A stretch of DNA of 64,000 nt, from contig OY829369.1 of NCBI GenBank assembly GCA_963691775.1, positions 62,001 through 126,000 on the forward strand, given 5' to 3'. Every line of letters starts with the position of its first letter. Position 1 is the first letter of the stretch. Under the pieces are notes generated by a model that was not told the DNA's origin, made no database searches, and worked only from the letters and a program-made list of their open reading frames with translations. The position numbers and the translations under genes are program-made. The stretch comes from JAZBPO01 sp963691775. GTDB lineage: Bacteria; Pseudomonadota; Gammaproteobacteria; Pseudomonadales; Azotimanducaceae. Positions 1 through 8,617 of this stretch are shown piece after piece.

Positions 1-42
1 ACGGCGCCCTGCGAGCGCCTCCTTCCCGGAAACAAGCTGACC

Positions 43-1449
43 ATGGACGTATCGATCGAGACGACGTCGGGCCTCGAGCGGCGCATGACCGTTCGCCTCC
101 CTGCGGACCGCTTCGAGACCGAGGTGACCTCCCGCCTGAAGCAGACCGCCAAACAGGTGCGTTTGCCCGGATTTCGCCCCGGCAAGGTGCCGCTGCGGGA
201 AATCCAGCGCCGCTTTGGCCCGAGCGTGCGTCAGGAAGTCGCCGGCGAAATCATGCAGACCAGCTTCTTCGAAGCTGTGCAGAGCGAGTCGCTCCGTCCT
301 GCCGGCCCACCGGCGCTGCAGCCTGCATCGCTCGACGCGGCGGATGCGTTCGAGTTCACCGCGACCTTTGAGGTCTTTCCAGAAGTCGAACTGGGTGATC
401 TGGCGTCCATCGAGGTGTCAAAGCCGGTGGCCGAACTTTCCGATGGTGACGTTGACGATATGGTCGAGCGCCTTCGCGAGCAGCGGAAATCCTTCGAGGT
501 CCAGGACGGGCGCGCGGCGGCTGACGGCGATCAGGTAAAGATCGATTTCAAGGGCTACCTTGCCGATGACGAGGGCAACATCGCGGAGGACGCAGAGCCG
601 TTCGAGGGTGGCAGTGCAGAGGGCGCTGACATCGTCATCGGATCAGGCCGAATGATTCCGGGTTTCGAGGAGGCACTCACGGGCCTTGCGGCTGATGAAG
701 AGAAGTCCTTCGAAGTCATTTTCCCGGACGACTACGGCGCAGAACATCTGCAGGGCCGAAAGGCCCGCTTCGACACGAAGGTCGTGTCCGTTGCCGAAAG
801 CGTGACGCCCGTCGTCGATGAGGACTTCATTAAGGAGTTCGGCGTGGAAAGCGGCGAGATGGAGGCCTTCCGTGAGGAGGTACTCGCCAATATGACGCGG
901 GAACTTCGCACTGCCACGCGCACGCATCTGAAGAACCAAGTACTCGAAGCGCTGTCCAACATGCATGACGAAATCGAGCTTCCGGGTGCCATGGTGCAAG
1001 AGGAAGTCCAGCGTGCACAGCAAGAGATGGCCCAGCAGTTCGGCGGCGGCGCGCAGTTTGATCCGACCCAGCTGCCCGCTGAGCTGTTCAAGGATCAGGC
1101 CGAGCGTCGCGTGCGCCTTGGCCTCGTGCTGAACCGCATCATCGAAAGCGAGAAGCTTGAGGCAGACGCCGAGCGCGTCGAGGCGCTCCTCGAAGACATA
1201 GCCGCCCCCTATGGCGAGCCGGAGCAGGTGAAGGCTTGGTACCATTCGCAACCCGAGCAGATGCAGCAGCTGCGTGGTGCGGCGGTGGAGGATCAGGTTA
1301 TCGACCTTATTCTCGAGCGCGCCAAAGTGGAGGAAACCGCGTCAACCTATGACGAGGTCCTCGCCGCATCGCGTGCGCCGCAAGGGGCCGAGGGCGCTGA
1401 CGACGACGCTACGGACGACGCTGAAGCTGGTGCGGACGCAGCCGATTGA
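43..1449 (+). CDS. tig: Trigger factor, ribosome-associated chaperone/PPIase
   Basis: Trigger factor binds the ribosome at the exit tunnel and folds nascent chains; it is also a peptidyl-prolyl isomerase. The ribosome-docking signature GFRPGKVP is at residues 43-50, an FKBP-type domain covers about 150-245, and the helical chaperone arm fills the rest. At 468 residues it is about 35 longer than the E. coli protein; the excess is mostly an Ala/Asp/Glu-rich tail after residue 440. It heads a tig-clpP-clpX-lon-hupB-ppiD series and ends 40 bp before clpP. The ATG used gives the normal family N-terminus. Only 42 upstream bases are visible, so its promoter cannot be seen. Confidence 0.97.
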   Translation: MDVSIETTSGLERRMTVRLPADRFETEVTSRLKQTAKQVRLPGFRPGKVPLREIQRRFGPSVRQEVAGEIMQTSFFEAVQSESLRPAGPPALQPASLDAADAFEFTATFEVFPEVELGDLASIEVSKPVAELSDGDVDDMVERLREQRKSFEVQDGRAAADGDQVKIDFKGYLADDEGNIAEDAEPFEGGSAEGADIVIGSGRMIPGFEEALTGLAADEEKSFEVIFPDDYGAEHLQGRKARFDTKVVSVAESVTPVVDEDFIKEFGVESGEMEAFREEVLANMTRELRTATRTHLKNQVLEALSNMHDEIELPGAMVQEEVQRAQQEMAQQFGGGAQFDPTQLPAELFKDQAERRVRLGLVLNRIIESEKLEADAERVEALLEDIAAPYGEPEQVKAWYHSQPEQMQQLRGAAVEDQVIDLILERAKVEETASTYDEVLAASRAPQGAEGADDDATDDAEAGADAAD

Positions 1450-1489
1450 CGGCAGGTCGACAACGGGCAAGACGGACGAGGACATAGGC

Positions 1490-2146
1490 ATGAGCGGATT
1501 CGAGGACGCAGGCGAGGGCGCCATCGGCGCGCAGGGGCTAGGCCTCGTGCCCATGGTCGTAGAGCAGACTGCACGCGGTGAGCGCGGTTACGACATCTAC
1601 TCCCGTCTGCTCAAGGACCGGATCATCTTTGCCGTCGGGCCGGTCGACGATCACATGGCGAATCTGATCGTCGCCCAGCTTCTCTACCTTGAGTCGGAGA
1701 ATCCGGACAAGGACGTCAGCCTGTATATCAATTCTCCGGGCGGAAGCGTCACCGCCGGGCTTGCGATCTACGACACCATGCGATTCATACGCTGCGACGT
1801 GCTCACGATGTGCGTTGGCCATGCTGCTTCCATGGGCGCGCTGCTACTGGCCGGCGGCAGCGCCGGCAAGCGCTTTGCGCTGCCCAACTCGCGAATCATG
1901 ATTCATCAGCCGTCTGCCGGGGGCCGCGGCGTCGCCGCCGATATCGAGATCCAGGCACGGGAAATCCTGCGCATGCGGGAGCAGATGAATGCGATCCTTG
2001 CCGACCATACGGGCCAGTCCATTGAAACGATCGCCCGTGACACGGATCGGGACCGTTGGATGACGCCCGATGAAGCCGTCGAATATGGTTTGATCGACAA
2101 GGTGCAGCACCCGCGGACGATCGCGGCCAAGGCAGTCGCCTCCTGA
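1490..2146 (+). CDS. clpP: ATP-dependent Clp protease proteolytic subunit
   Basis: ClpP is the serine peptidase barrel that degrades substrates fed by ClpX or ClpA in the cytoplasm. The protein has 218 residues; the catalytic triad is Ser114 (in GHAASMG), His139 (in MIHQP) and Asp188, with exactly the 25- and 49-residue spacings of the E. coli enzyme. The start is the ATG at 1490 because GAGG lies 8 bases upstream and the product begins close to the usual family N-terminus. The same frame is open back to 1274 inside tig, but that part has no ClpP similarity. It is followed by clpX after 119 bp that contain a 7-bp-stem hairpin (2196-2220). Confidence 0.97.
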   Translation: MSGFEDAGEGAIGAQGLGLVPMVVEQTARGERGYDIYSRLLKDRIIFAVGPVDDHMANLIVAQLLYLESENPDKDVSLYINSPGGSVTAGLAIYDTMRFIRCDVLTMCVGHAASMGALLLAGGSAGKRFALPNSRIMIHQPSAGGRGVAADIEIQAREILRMREQMNAILADHTGQSIETIARDTDRDRWMTPDEAVEYGLIDKVQHPRTIAAKAVAS

Positions 2147-2265
2147 ACTGGTACAGGTGCCCACGAGGGACCTGAACGGGCACGCGCAGCGGCGGTCACC
2201 GGCTTGCAAAACACCGGTGATGGCCGCATGGTAAATCTGTTCGAAAGACTCCACCGAGGTCCCTG

Positions 2266-3552
2266 ATGGCCGACGATCAAGGCGGCAAGAGCGACGATTC
2301 CGGCAAGCTGCTGTATTGCTCTTTTTGCGGCAAGAGCCAGCATGAGGTGCGCAAGCTGATCGCGGGCCCGTCCGTGTTCATCTGTGACGAATGCGTCGAA
2401 CTGTGCAATGACATCATTCGGGAAGAGGTTCAGGAGAGCGGCGAAAAGGCCGAGCAGGACAAGCTGCCTACGCCTGCCGAAATCAAAGACATCCTCGATC
2501 AGTACGTGATTGGCCAGGAAAGCGCGAAAAAAGTGCTCTCCGTAGCGGTCTACAACCACTACAAGCGGCTGAACTACAAAGGCAAGAAGGGCGACGTCGA
2601 GCTCTCCAAATCGAACATCCTGCTGATCGGTCCGACCGGAAGCGGAAAGACCCTGCTTGCGGAAACGCTGGCACGCTTGCTGGATGTTCCGTTCACGATT
2701 GCTGACGCAACCACGCTTACTGAAGCGGGTTACGTTGGCGAAGACGTCGAGAACATCATTCAGAAGCTGCTTCAGAAGTGCGACTACGACGTCGAGAAGG
2801 CGCAGGTCGGCATCGTCTACATCGATGAAATAGACAAGATTTCTCGCAAGTCAGACAATCCGTCCATCACGCGCGACGTGTCGGGCGAGGGTGTGCAGCA
2901 GGCGTTGCTGAAGCTGATCGAAGGCACGGTCGCTTCCGTACCGCCTCAGGGCGGCCGCAAGCACCCGCAGCAGGAATTCCTGCAGGTAGACACCGCCAAT
3001 ATTCTGTTCATCTGCGGCGGTGCCTTTGCAGGTCTCGACAAGGTCATCCTGGATCGGTCGGACAAATCAGGCATCGGCTTCACTGCGGTCGTGAAGGGTG
3101 AAGAGGAAGCTCAGAGCATCGGTCAGATTCTCAAGGGCATCGAGCCCGAGGACCTCATCCGCTACGGCCTCATTCCGGAGTTCGTTGGTCGTCTGCCGGT
3201 TGTGGCCACGCTTGAAGAGCTCGACATCGACGCGCTTGTCCGCATCCTCACAGAGCCGAAGAACTCGCTCACCAAGCAATACGGCAAACTCTTTGAGATG
3301 GACGAGGTCGAAGTCGACTTCCGCGATGACGCACTCCGCGCCGTCGCTGAGAAGGCCATGGAGCGCAAAACCGGCGCCCGCGGCCTGCGGTCCATCCTCG
3401 AGGCGATGCTGCTCGATACGATGTACAAGATTCCCTCGGAGGAGGGCGTTTCGAAGGTCGTAATCGACGAAAGCGTGATCAAGGGTGAATCGGAGCCGAT
3501 GTTGATCTACGAGAACGTCGAACAGCCCCGCGCCGTGCCGGAAGACGGTTAA
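2266..3552 (+). CDS. clpX: ATP-dependent Clp protease ATP-binding subunit ClpX
   Basis: ClpX is the AAA+ unfoldase that recognises tagged substrates such as SsrA-tagged proteins and threads them into ClpP. The N-terminal zinc-binding domain carries Cys18, Cys21, Cys40 and Cys43; the Walker A motif GPTGSGKT is at residues 122-129 and Walker B (YIDEID) at about 185-190. The length of 428 residues is normal (E. coli 424). It lies 119 bp downstream of clpP on the same strand and is probably co-transcribed with it. The ATG follows an AGG-type Shine-Dalgarno sequence (ACCGAGGTCCCTG). Confidence 0.97.
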   Translation: MADDQGGKSDDSGKLLYCSFCGKSQHEVRKLIAGPSVFICDECVELCNDIIREEVQESGEKAEQDKLPTPAEIKDILDQYVIGQESAKKVLSVAVYNHYKRLNYKGKKGDVELSKSNILLIGPTGSGKTLLAETLARLLDVPFTIADATTLTEAGYVGEDVENIIQKLLQKCDYDVEKAQVGIVYIDEIDKISRKSDNPSITRDVSGEGVQQALLKLIEGTVASVPPQGGRKHPQQEFLQVDTANILFICGGAFAGLDKVILDRSDKSGIGFTAVVKGEEEAQSIGQILKGIEPEDLIRYGLIPEFVGRLPVVATLEELDIDALVRILTEPKNSLTKQYGKLFEMDEVEVDFRDDALRAVAEKAMERKTGARGLRSILEAMLLDTMYKIPSEEGVSKVVIDESVIKGESEPMLIYENVEQPRAVPEDG

Positions 3553-3564
3553 GTCGGCGCCGCA

Positions 3565-3590
3565 TTTGAACACCGGATGCCGCACCCCAC
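3565..3590 (+). promoter_or_regulatory. Sigma-32-like heat-shock promoter for lon
   Basis: TTTGAA (3565-3570) is separated by 14 bases from CCCCAC (3585-3590). This resembles the E. coli sigma-32 consensus (CTTGAA, 13-15 bases, CCCCATnT). It starts 12 bp after the clpX stop and 100 bp before the lon start. lon is a classical heat-shock gene in E. coli, so the position makes sense, but the assignment is by eye. Confidence 0.5.
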
Positions 3591-3689
3591 GGCGTCCGGC
3601 TCGGTCAGTGGCTCCGCGCACCGACCAAAGCCCATTCCCTGCCACGTGCATGTTGCCGCGCATGCGTCCAATCGATCAGAGGTGACCCC

Positions 3690-6113
3690 ATGTCCTCAGG
3701 CATGACCGACGACGTCTCCGTCCATCACGAGCTCCCCGTGCTCCCCCTGCGCGACATGGTCGTGTATCCACAGGGGGTTCATCCCCTGTTCGTTGGAACG
3801 GAGCGTTCCATCCATGCCCTTGAAGCTGCCATGGCAGCGGACAAGCAGGTGCTCCTCGTGGCCAAGCGGGAGGCAACCACCGAAAACCCGCTGGAGGGAG
3901 ACCTTTTCGATGTGGGTACCGTGTCAACGATCCTGCAGCTGCTCAAGCTCCCTGACGGCACCGTCAAGGTGCTTGTCGAAGGCGGCTTTAGGGCACGCAT
4001 GACGCGTTTCGTGGACGCTGATGACTACCTCCGCGCCGACGTCGACCCACTTGAAGAAAGCCGCGTGGCTGCGCGAGAGGCCGAGGGCCTCGTGCGTTCC
4101 GTCATGTCTCAGTTCGAGCAGTACGTGCAGCTGTCCAAGAAGGTGCCGCAAGAGGTGCTGACGTCCTTGTCCAGTATCGAGGAACCGGGCCGCCTCGTAG
4201 ACACGATTGCCGCGCAGCTGTCGCTCAAGATCGACGAGAAACAAAAGATCCTGGAGACCGTTGAGCTCGATCGGCGCATCGAGGTTCTGCTGGGCCTGAT
4301 GGAAGGGGAAATCGACCTCTTCCAGATGGAGAAGCGGATTCGCGGGCGCGTCAAGAAGCAGATGGAAAAGAGCCAGCGCGAGTACTACCTCAACGAACAG
4401 ATGAAGGCGATCCAGAAGGAGCTCGGGGAGCTTGACGAATCGCCGGGCGAACTCGAGGAGCTCGAGCAGAAGCTCGAGGATTCGGGGATGCCGAAGGAGG
4501 CTCGTGAGAAGGCCGATGCCGAGCTTTCCAAGCTGAAGATGATGTCGCCGATGTCAGCCGAAGCGACCGTGGTGCGCGGGTACATTGACTGGATGTTGTC
4601 CGTGCCGTGGAAGAAGCGGTCGCGGGTGCGCCGTGATCTCGCTGCGGCGGAGGCGATCCTGGATGCCGATCATTACGGGCTGGAGGAGGTCAAGGAACGG
4701 ATACTCGAGTTCCTCGCCGTTCAGCAGCGCGTCAAGAAGATCAAGGGCCCGGTGCTCTGCCTCGTTGGCCCGCCCGGGGTGGGCAAAACCTCGCTCGGCG
4801 AGTCGATTGCGAAGGCAACGAATCGCACCTTCGTCCGTATGGCGCTCGGCGGCGTCCGGGATGAGGCCGAAATTCGTGGCCATCGCAGGACCTATATTGG
4901 ATCCATGCCCGGGAAGGTCATCCAGAAGATGTCCAAAGCGGGGGTCCGCAACCCGCTCTTTCTGCTCGACGAGATCGACAAGATGGGCATGGACATGCGC
5001 GGCGATCCCGGCTCCGCGCTCCTCGAGGTGCTCGATCCAGAGCAAAACCATACCTTCAATGACCACTATCTTGAGGTCGACTACGACCTCTCGGACGTGC
5101 TGTTTATTTGCACCTCGAACTCCATGAATATTCCCGCACCGTTGCTCGACCGAATGGAGGTCATCCGCCTTCCGGGCTACACGGAAGACGAAAAGCTCGC
5201 CATCTCGAAGCGCTATCTGCTACCCAAGCAGCGGAAGAATGCGGGCCTGAAGGAAGCTGAAATCGATGTTCCGGAAGGAACCATGCGCGACATGATCCGC
5301 TACTACACGCGGGAAGCAGGTGTCCGCGGGTTAGAGCGGGAAATCGCGAAACTGTGCCGAAAGGTTGTGCGCGAGCACGTCCTGGCTGGAACCGATGAGA
5401 CCGTCGTGGTCGACGATGCAAAGCTCGAACACTTCAACGGGGTTCGGAAGTACGACTACGGACGTGCGGAGGAAGCGGACCGTGTGGGCGTCGTTACCGG
5501 GCTCGCGTGGACATCCGTTGGCGGTGAGCTGTTGAACATCGAATCGGCGGTTGTTCCGGGTAAGGGGCGTCAAACGCGCACGGGATCGCTCGGTGATGTC
5601 ATGCAGGAGTCCATTCAGGCCGCGCTCACCTTCGTGCGGTCACGCTCTGAGGTACTCGGTATCCAGCGCGATTTTCACGAGAAGTTCGACCTGCACGTAC
5701 ACGTGCCGGAGGGCGCGACGCCGAAGGACGGTCCGAGCGCCGGTATCGGTATGTGTACGGCTGTCGTTTCTGCCTTCACGGGGATACCGGTTCGTGCCGA
5801 TGTGGCGATGACGGGCGAGATCACGCTGCGCGGGCAGGTGTTGCCGATTGGTGGGCTCAAGGAAAAGCTGCTCGCGGCACACCGTGGCGGCATAAAAACC
5901 GTCGTCATCCCACACGAGAACGAGCGTGACCTCAAGGAGATTCCGGATAACATCAAAGGAGAACTCGAGATCCGCGCCGTCAAGTGGATGGATGAAGTTC
6001 TCGAGCTTGCTCTTCAGCGTATGCCGGAACCGCTCGTGACGGAGGGCTCTGAGAGCGTGTCGGGCAGTGAAGACAGCAAGGAGGGCGATGCCGGACGGCT
6101 GTCGCCGCACTAA
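3690..6113 (+). CDS. lon: ATP-dependent protease Lon
   Basis: Lon is the cytoplasmic AAA+ serine protease that degrades misfolded and regulatory proteins. The 807-residue protein has the N-terminal LON substrate-binding domain (about 10-205), a central coiled-coil, an AAA+ module with Walker A GPPGVGKT at 360-367, and a C-terminal peptidase domain with the Ser683/Lys726 dyad (in DGPSAGIG and GLKEKLL, spaced 43 residues as in E. coli). The start ATG follows AGAGGTG. It is separated from clpX by 137 bp containing a sigma-32-like promoter, and from hupB by 167 bp with a strong promoter, so it may be its own transcription unit. Confidence 0.98.
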   Translation: MSSGMTDDVSVHHELPVLPLRDMVVYPQGVHPLFVGTERSIHALEAAMAADKQVLLVAKREATTENPLEGDLFDVGTVSTILQLLKLPDGTVKVLVEGGFRARMTRFVDADDYLRADVDPLEESRVAAREAEGLVRSVMSQFEQYVQLSKKVPQEVLTSLSSIEEPGRLVDTIAAQLSLKIDEKQKILETVELDRRIEVLLGLMEGEIDLFQMEKRIRGRVKKQMEKSQREYYLNEQMKAIQKELGELDESPGELEELEQKLEDSGMPKEAREKADAELSKLKMMSPMSAEATVVRGYIDWMLSVPWKKRSRVRRDLAAAEAILDADHYGLEEVKERILEFLAVQQRVKKIKGPVLCLVGPPGVGKTSLGESIAKATNRTFVRMALGGVRDEAEIRGHRRTYIGSMPGKVIQKMSKAGVRNPLFLLDEIDKMGMDMRGDPGSALLEVLDPEQNHTFNDHYLEVDYDLSDVLFICTSNSMNIPAPLLDRMEVIRLPGYTEDEKLAISKRYLLPKQRKNAGLKEAEIDVPEGTMRDMIRYYTREAGVRGLEREIAKLCRKVVREHVLAGTDETVVVDDAKLEHFNGVRKYDYGRAEEADRVGVVTGLAWTSVGGELLNIESAVVPGKGRQTRTGSLGDVMQESIQAALTFVRSRSEVLGIQRDFHEKFDLHVHVPEGATPKDGPSAGIGMCTAVVSAFTGIPVRADVAMTGEITLRGQVLPIGGLKEKLLAAHRGGIKTVVIPHENERDLKEIPDNIKGELEIRAVKWMDEVLELALQRMPEPLVTEGSESVSGSEDSKEGDAGRLSPH

Positions 6114-6164
6114 GACAGAAAGGGCAGCGGATGAGCCGAAGAGCGGGACGCGTATTACGTTTCG

Positions 6165-6194
6165 TTGACACTGTTTCTGGGGCGTTGGTATAAA
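6165..6194 (+). promoter_or_regulatory. Sigma-70 promoter for hupB
   Basis: TTGACA (6165-6170) and TATAAA (6189-6194) are separated by 18 bases, 87 bp upstream of the hupB GTG. This is the closest match to the sigma-70 consensus that I found in the window, in keeping with the high expression expected for an HU gene. Confidence 0.8.
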
Positions 6195-6280
6195 TCGCGG
6201 CGCTCGGCGGCCGTTTGGATTCGCCGCTCTCGCCGCACAATACCTACAAACAAAACGCTCGTTTCCAGCAAGGGGCAAAA

Positions 6281-6556
6281 GTGAATAAAGCCGAACTCAT
6301 CGACAAGATGGCGGCGTCTGCCGACATCTCCAAGGCGTCTGCTACGCGCGCCCTCGACGCCATGCTCGACGCAGTGACCGACTCCCTTAAAGCTTCCGAA
6401 CAAGTCGCCCTCGTGGGGTTCGGAACCTTCGTTGTCAAGGAGCGCGCTGCACGGCAAGGCCGCAACCCTCAGACCGGTGCGACGATCGAGATCGCCGCTG
6501 CGAAGGTGCCGTCCTTCAAGCCCGGTAAAGCGCTCAAGGATGCGTTGAACGACTGA
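6281..6556 (+). CDS. hupB: DNA-binding protein HU (beta type)
   Basis: HU is the small dimeric nucleoid protein that bends DNA. The 91-residue sequence begins MNKAELIDKMA and contains the conserved arm region GRNPQTGATIEIAA with the Pro that intercalates into DNA, then the final FKPGKALKDAL helix. The start is the GTG at 6281: it gives the standard HU N-terminus and length, and AAGGGG lies 6 bases upstream. The frame is open to 6215, but those codons fall next to the promoter and add non-HU sequence. It is placed between lon and ppiD, as in E. coli and Pseudomonas, and is followed by a strong hairpin. Confidence 0.96.
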   Translation: MNKAELIDKMAASADISKASATRALDAMLDAVTDSLKASEQVALVGFGTFVVKERAARQGRNPQTGATIEIAAAKVPSFKPGKALKDALND

Positions 6557-6616
6557 TGCTCGCGCGCAGGTCCGCGCGCAGCGTGCTGCGTTCGGCGCGC
6601 GCGTTGACCATCTGCT

Positions 6617-6648
6617 GACGAAGGCGCATCACGTGATGCGCCTTCGTC
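6617..6648 (+). terminator. Perfect 32-bp palindrome, hupB terminator
   Basis: The 16-base arm GACGAAGGCGCATCAC is followed at once by its exact reverse complement, 60 bp after the hupB stop, then GTTTCT. The stem must open at its centre to form a small loop. It is a strong rho-independent-like hairpin with only a short T-rich tail and would separate hupB from ppiD. Confidence 0.7.
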
Positions 6649-6712
6649 GTTTCTACCGTCGCCCATGGCGCGGCGGGCTTGCCCGTCAGATTCCGAGAGG
6701 TTCAATTCGAAC

Positions 6713-8617
6713 ATGCTTCAGTCGATGCGAGAGCAGGCGCGCGGCGTCTTCGGCTACATCATCGTGGGTGCGATCGTGCTCGTGCTGTCGATTTTCGGCT
6801 TTGGTGCACTCAATTTCTTCGTCACCTCGGAGCCCGTCATTGCGGAGGTCGGAGAGTCGGAAATCACGGAATCCGCTTACCTGAACATGGTTGAGCGGCA
6901 GCGTCGCGCTCAGCTCGCACAGCTCCCGGATCCCTCGCTCCTGAACGAGGACGCGCTGCGCGCGCAGGTGCTCGAGGGCATGATCGAGCGTACCTTGCTC
7001 CTCGAGGCTGCTCGCAGTGCAGGCCTTGGTGCACCTGAGCCCGCGCTCGACGCCGAAATTCTCCGCGATCCGAATTTTCTCGTAGATGGCCGCTTCGATG
7101 CGGATCGGTTCCGCATCGTGCTCGCGGGCGTCGGCATGACGCCTTTGTCCTATCGGGAAGCGCTGGGCGAGGACTTGCTCGTGCGACAGCTTGCCGGCGC
7201 CATCGATACGACGGGCTTTTCCACCGAAGCGGAACGCCGAGCCATGGCATCCGTTTCCAGGCAGGAACGCGACGTTGCGTGGATGAACTTCCTGCCGGAA
7301 GAGTACAGCGATCAAATCGAACCGGACGACGCGGACCTTGAGGAGCACTACGACGCGTTCAGCGTTGAGTACTTTGCCCCGGAACAGGTGACGGTGCAGT
7401 ACCTGCGTCTCGATCGCTCAGCGCTCGCCGCCGAAGAACAAGTGGACGAAGCCGAGCTCCTGGCCGCTTACGATGCTGAGGTCGAGGCATTTATCGGTCA
7501 GGAGCGGCGCCGCTCCTCGCACATCCTGCTGTCCTTGGATGACGACCGAGATGAAGCGGCCGCCATAGAACTCGCGACGGCATTGAGATCTCGCGTGGAG
7601 GCGGGCGAGTCATTCGCGGAACTCGCAGAGGCATACAGCGACGATCCCGGCTCCGCGGCGCAGGGGGGGGATCTTGGGTTTGCGGTGAGAGGCACCTTTG
7701 TACCGCCCTTTGAGCAGGCGCTTTTCGCGCTTCAGCTTGGCGAACTCAGTGCGCCCGTGGTGAGCCAGTTCGGCGTGCACCTGATTCGCCTCGAAGAAGT
7801 GGCCCAAACCGATCCTCCGTCGCTCGCGCGCATGCGCCCGACGCTGGAGCAGCAACTGCGCGACGCCGCGGCACAGGCACGATTCGACGATTTGTCTGTC
7901 GATCTCGAAACGCTCGCGTATGAATTGCCAGACCTCGCAGAGCCGGCGGCAGCGTTGGGCCTCGAAGTTCAGACCGCCGGTCCCTTCTCGCGAGAAGGCG
8001 GAGAAGGGGACTTCGCCGTCGCGGCCGTTATCGACGCTGCCTTTTCTGACGAGGTTCTTGCCCGCGGCTACAACAGCCAGCTGCTCGAGCCGTCCGACGG
8101 TGTGCAGCTCGTGCTGCGGGTCGTTGACCATGAGCCCGAGCGCATTCTCGCCTTCGAGGAGGTACGAGAGCGCGTGCGCGACGATTACGTGCTGGCGGCG
8201 TCAAGATCCCGGGCACAAGCCGATGCGCAAGCCGTGGTTGATCGTCTTGCTGACGGAGGATCCGTATCGGGTATCGCGGCCGAGTACGAGCGCGAATGGG
8301 AGCAGTGGGATGGCTTGACGCGCTCCGATCGCGGCGCGCCGGCGCCCGTTGTTCAGGCCGCCTTCAGCGCCGCGCGGCCGTCTGACGGCTCCCGAACCGT
8401 TGTCGACGCGGCGCTGGCCGCCGGGGGCGTCGCGGTGGTGACGGTCACGGCAGTGCGTCCGGGCGATTACGCAGCACTTACGGAGGTTGAACGGGATCAG
8501 CTCCAGTCCCTGCTTCAACGCCGCTATGGCGGTTCGGAGTTCGAGCTCTTCCGCGGCGCGCTGCGCCGAGATATTGGCGTTGTCCAGCGCGCTGATGACG
8601 CGTTCAGTGGTCGGTGA
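6713..8617 (+). CDS. ppiD: Peptidyl-prolyl isomerase PpiD, periplasmic folding factor
   Basis: PpiD is an inner-membrane-anchored periplasmic chaperone/isomerase that acts near the Sec translocon on emerging outer-membrane proteins. The 634-residue protein begins with a short cytoplasmic segment and a membrane anchor (about 12-36), then SurA-N-like chaperone regions around one parvulin domain (about 265-360, starting at SSHILLSL). The ATG at 6713 is chosen because it follows GAGAGG and gives the family start MLQSMREQARG; the frame is open 16 codons further up. A run of eight G (7663-7670) lies in the parvulin domain. The last 14 bases overlap the 3' end of the convergent mltD gene. Confidence 0.95.
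   Translation: MLQSMREQARGVFGYIIVGAIVLVLSIFGFGALNFFVTSEPVIAEVGESEITESAYLNMVERQRRAQLAQLPDPSLLNEDALRAQVLEGMIERTLLLEAARSAGLGAPEPALDAEILRDPNFLVDGRFDADRFRIVLAGVGMTPLSYREALGEDLLVRQLAGAIDTTGFSTEAERRAMASVSRQERDVAWMNFLPEEYSDQIEPDDADLEEHYDAFSVEYFAPEQVTVQYLRLDRSALAAEEQVDEAELLAAYDAEVEAFIGQERRRSSHILLSLDDDRDEAAAIELATALRSRVEAGESFAELAEAYSDDPGSAAQGGDLGFAVRGTFVPPFEQALFALQLGELSAPVVSQFGVHLIRLEEVAQTDPPSLARMRPTLEQQLRDAAAQARFDDLSVDLETLAYELPDLAEPAAALGLEVQTAGPFSREGGEGDFAVAAVIDAAFSDEVLARGYNSQLLEPSDGVQLVLRVVDHEPERILAFEEVRERVRDDYVLAASRSRAQADAQAVVDRLADGGSVSGIAAEYEREWEQWDGLTRSDRGAPAPVVQAAFSAARPSDGSRTVVDAALAAGGVAVVTVTAVRPGDYAALTEVERDQLQSLLQRRYGGSEFELFRGALRRDIGVVQRADDAFSGR

Noticed and set aside
2196..2220. Hairpin TCACCGG / CCGGTGA between clpP and clpX as a terminator
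   Set aside because: The stem has only 7 bp with an 11-base loop and no T tract, and clpP and clpX are usually co-transcribed; left out as a feature.
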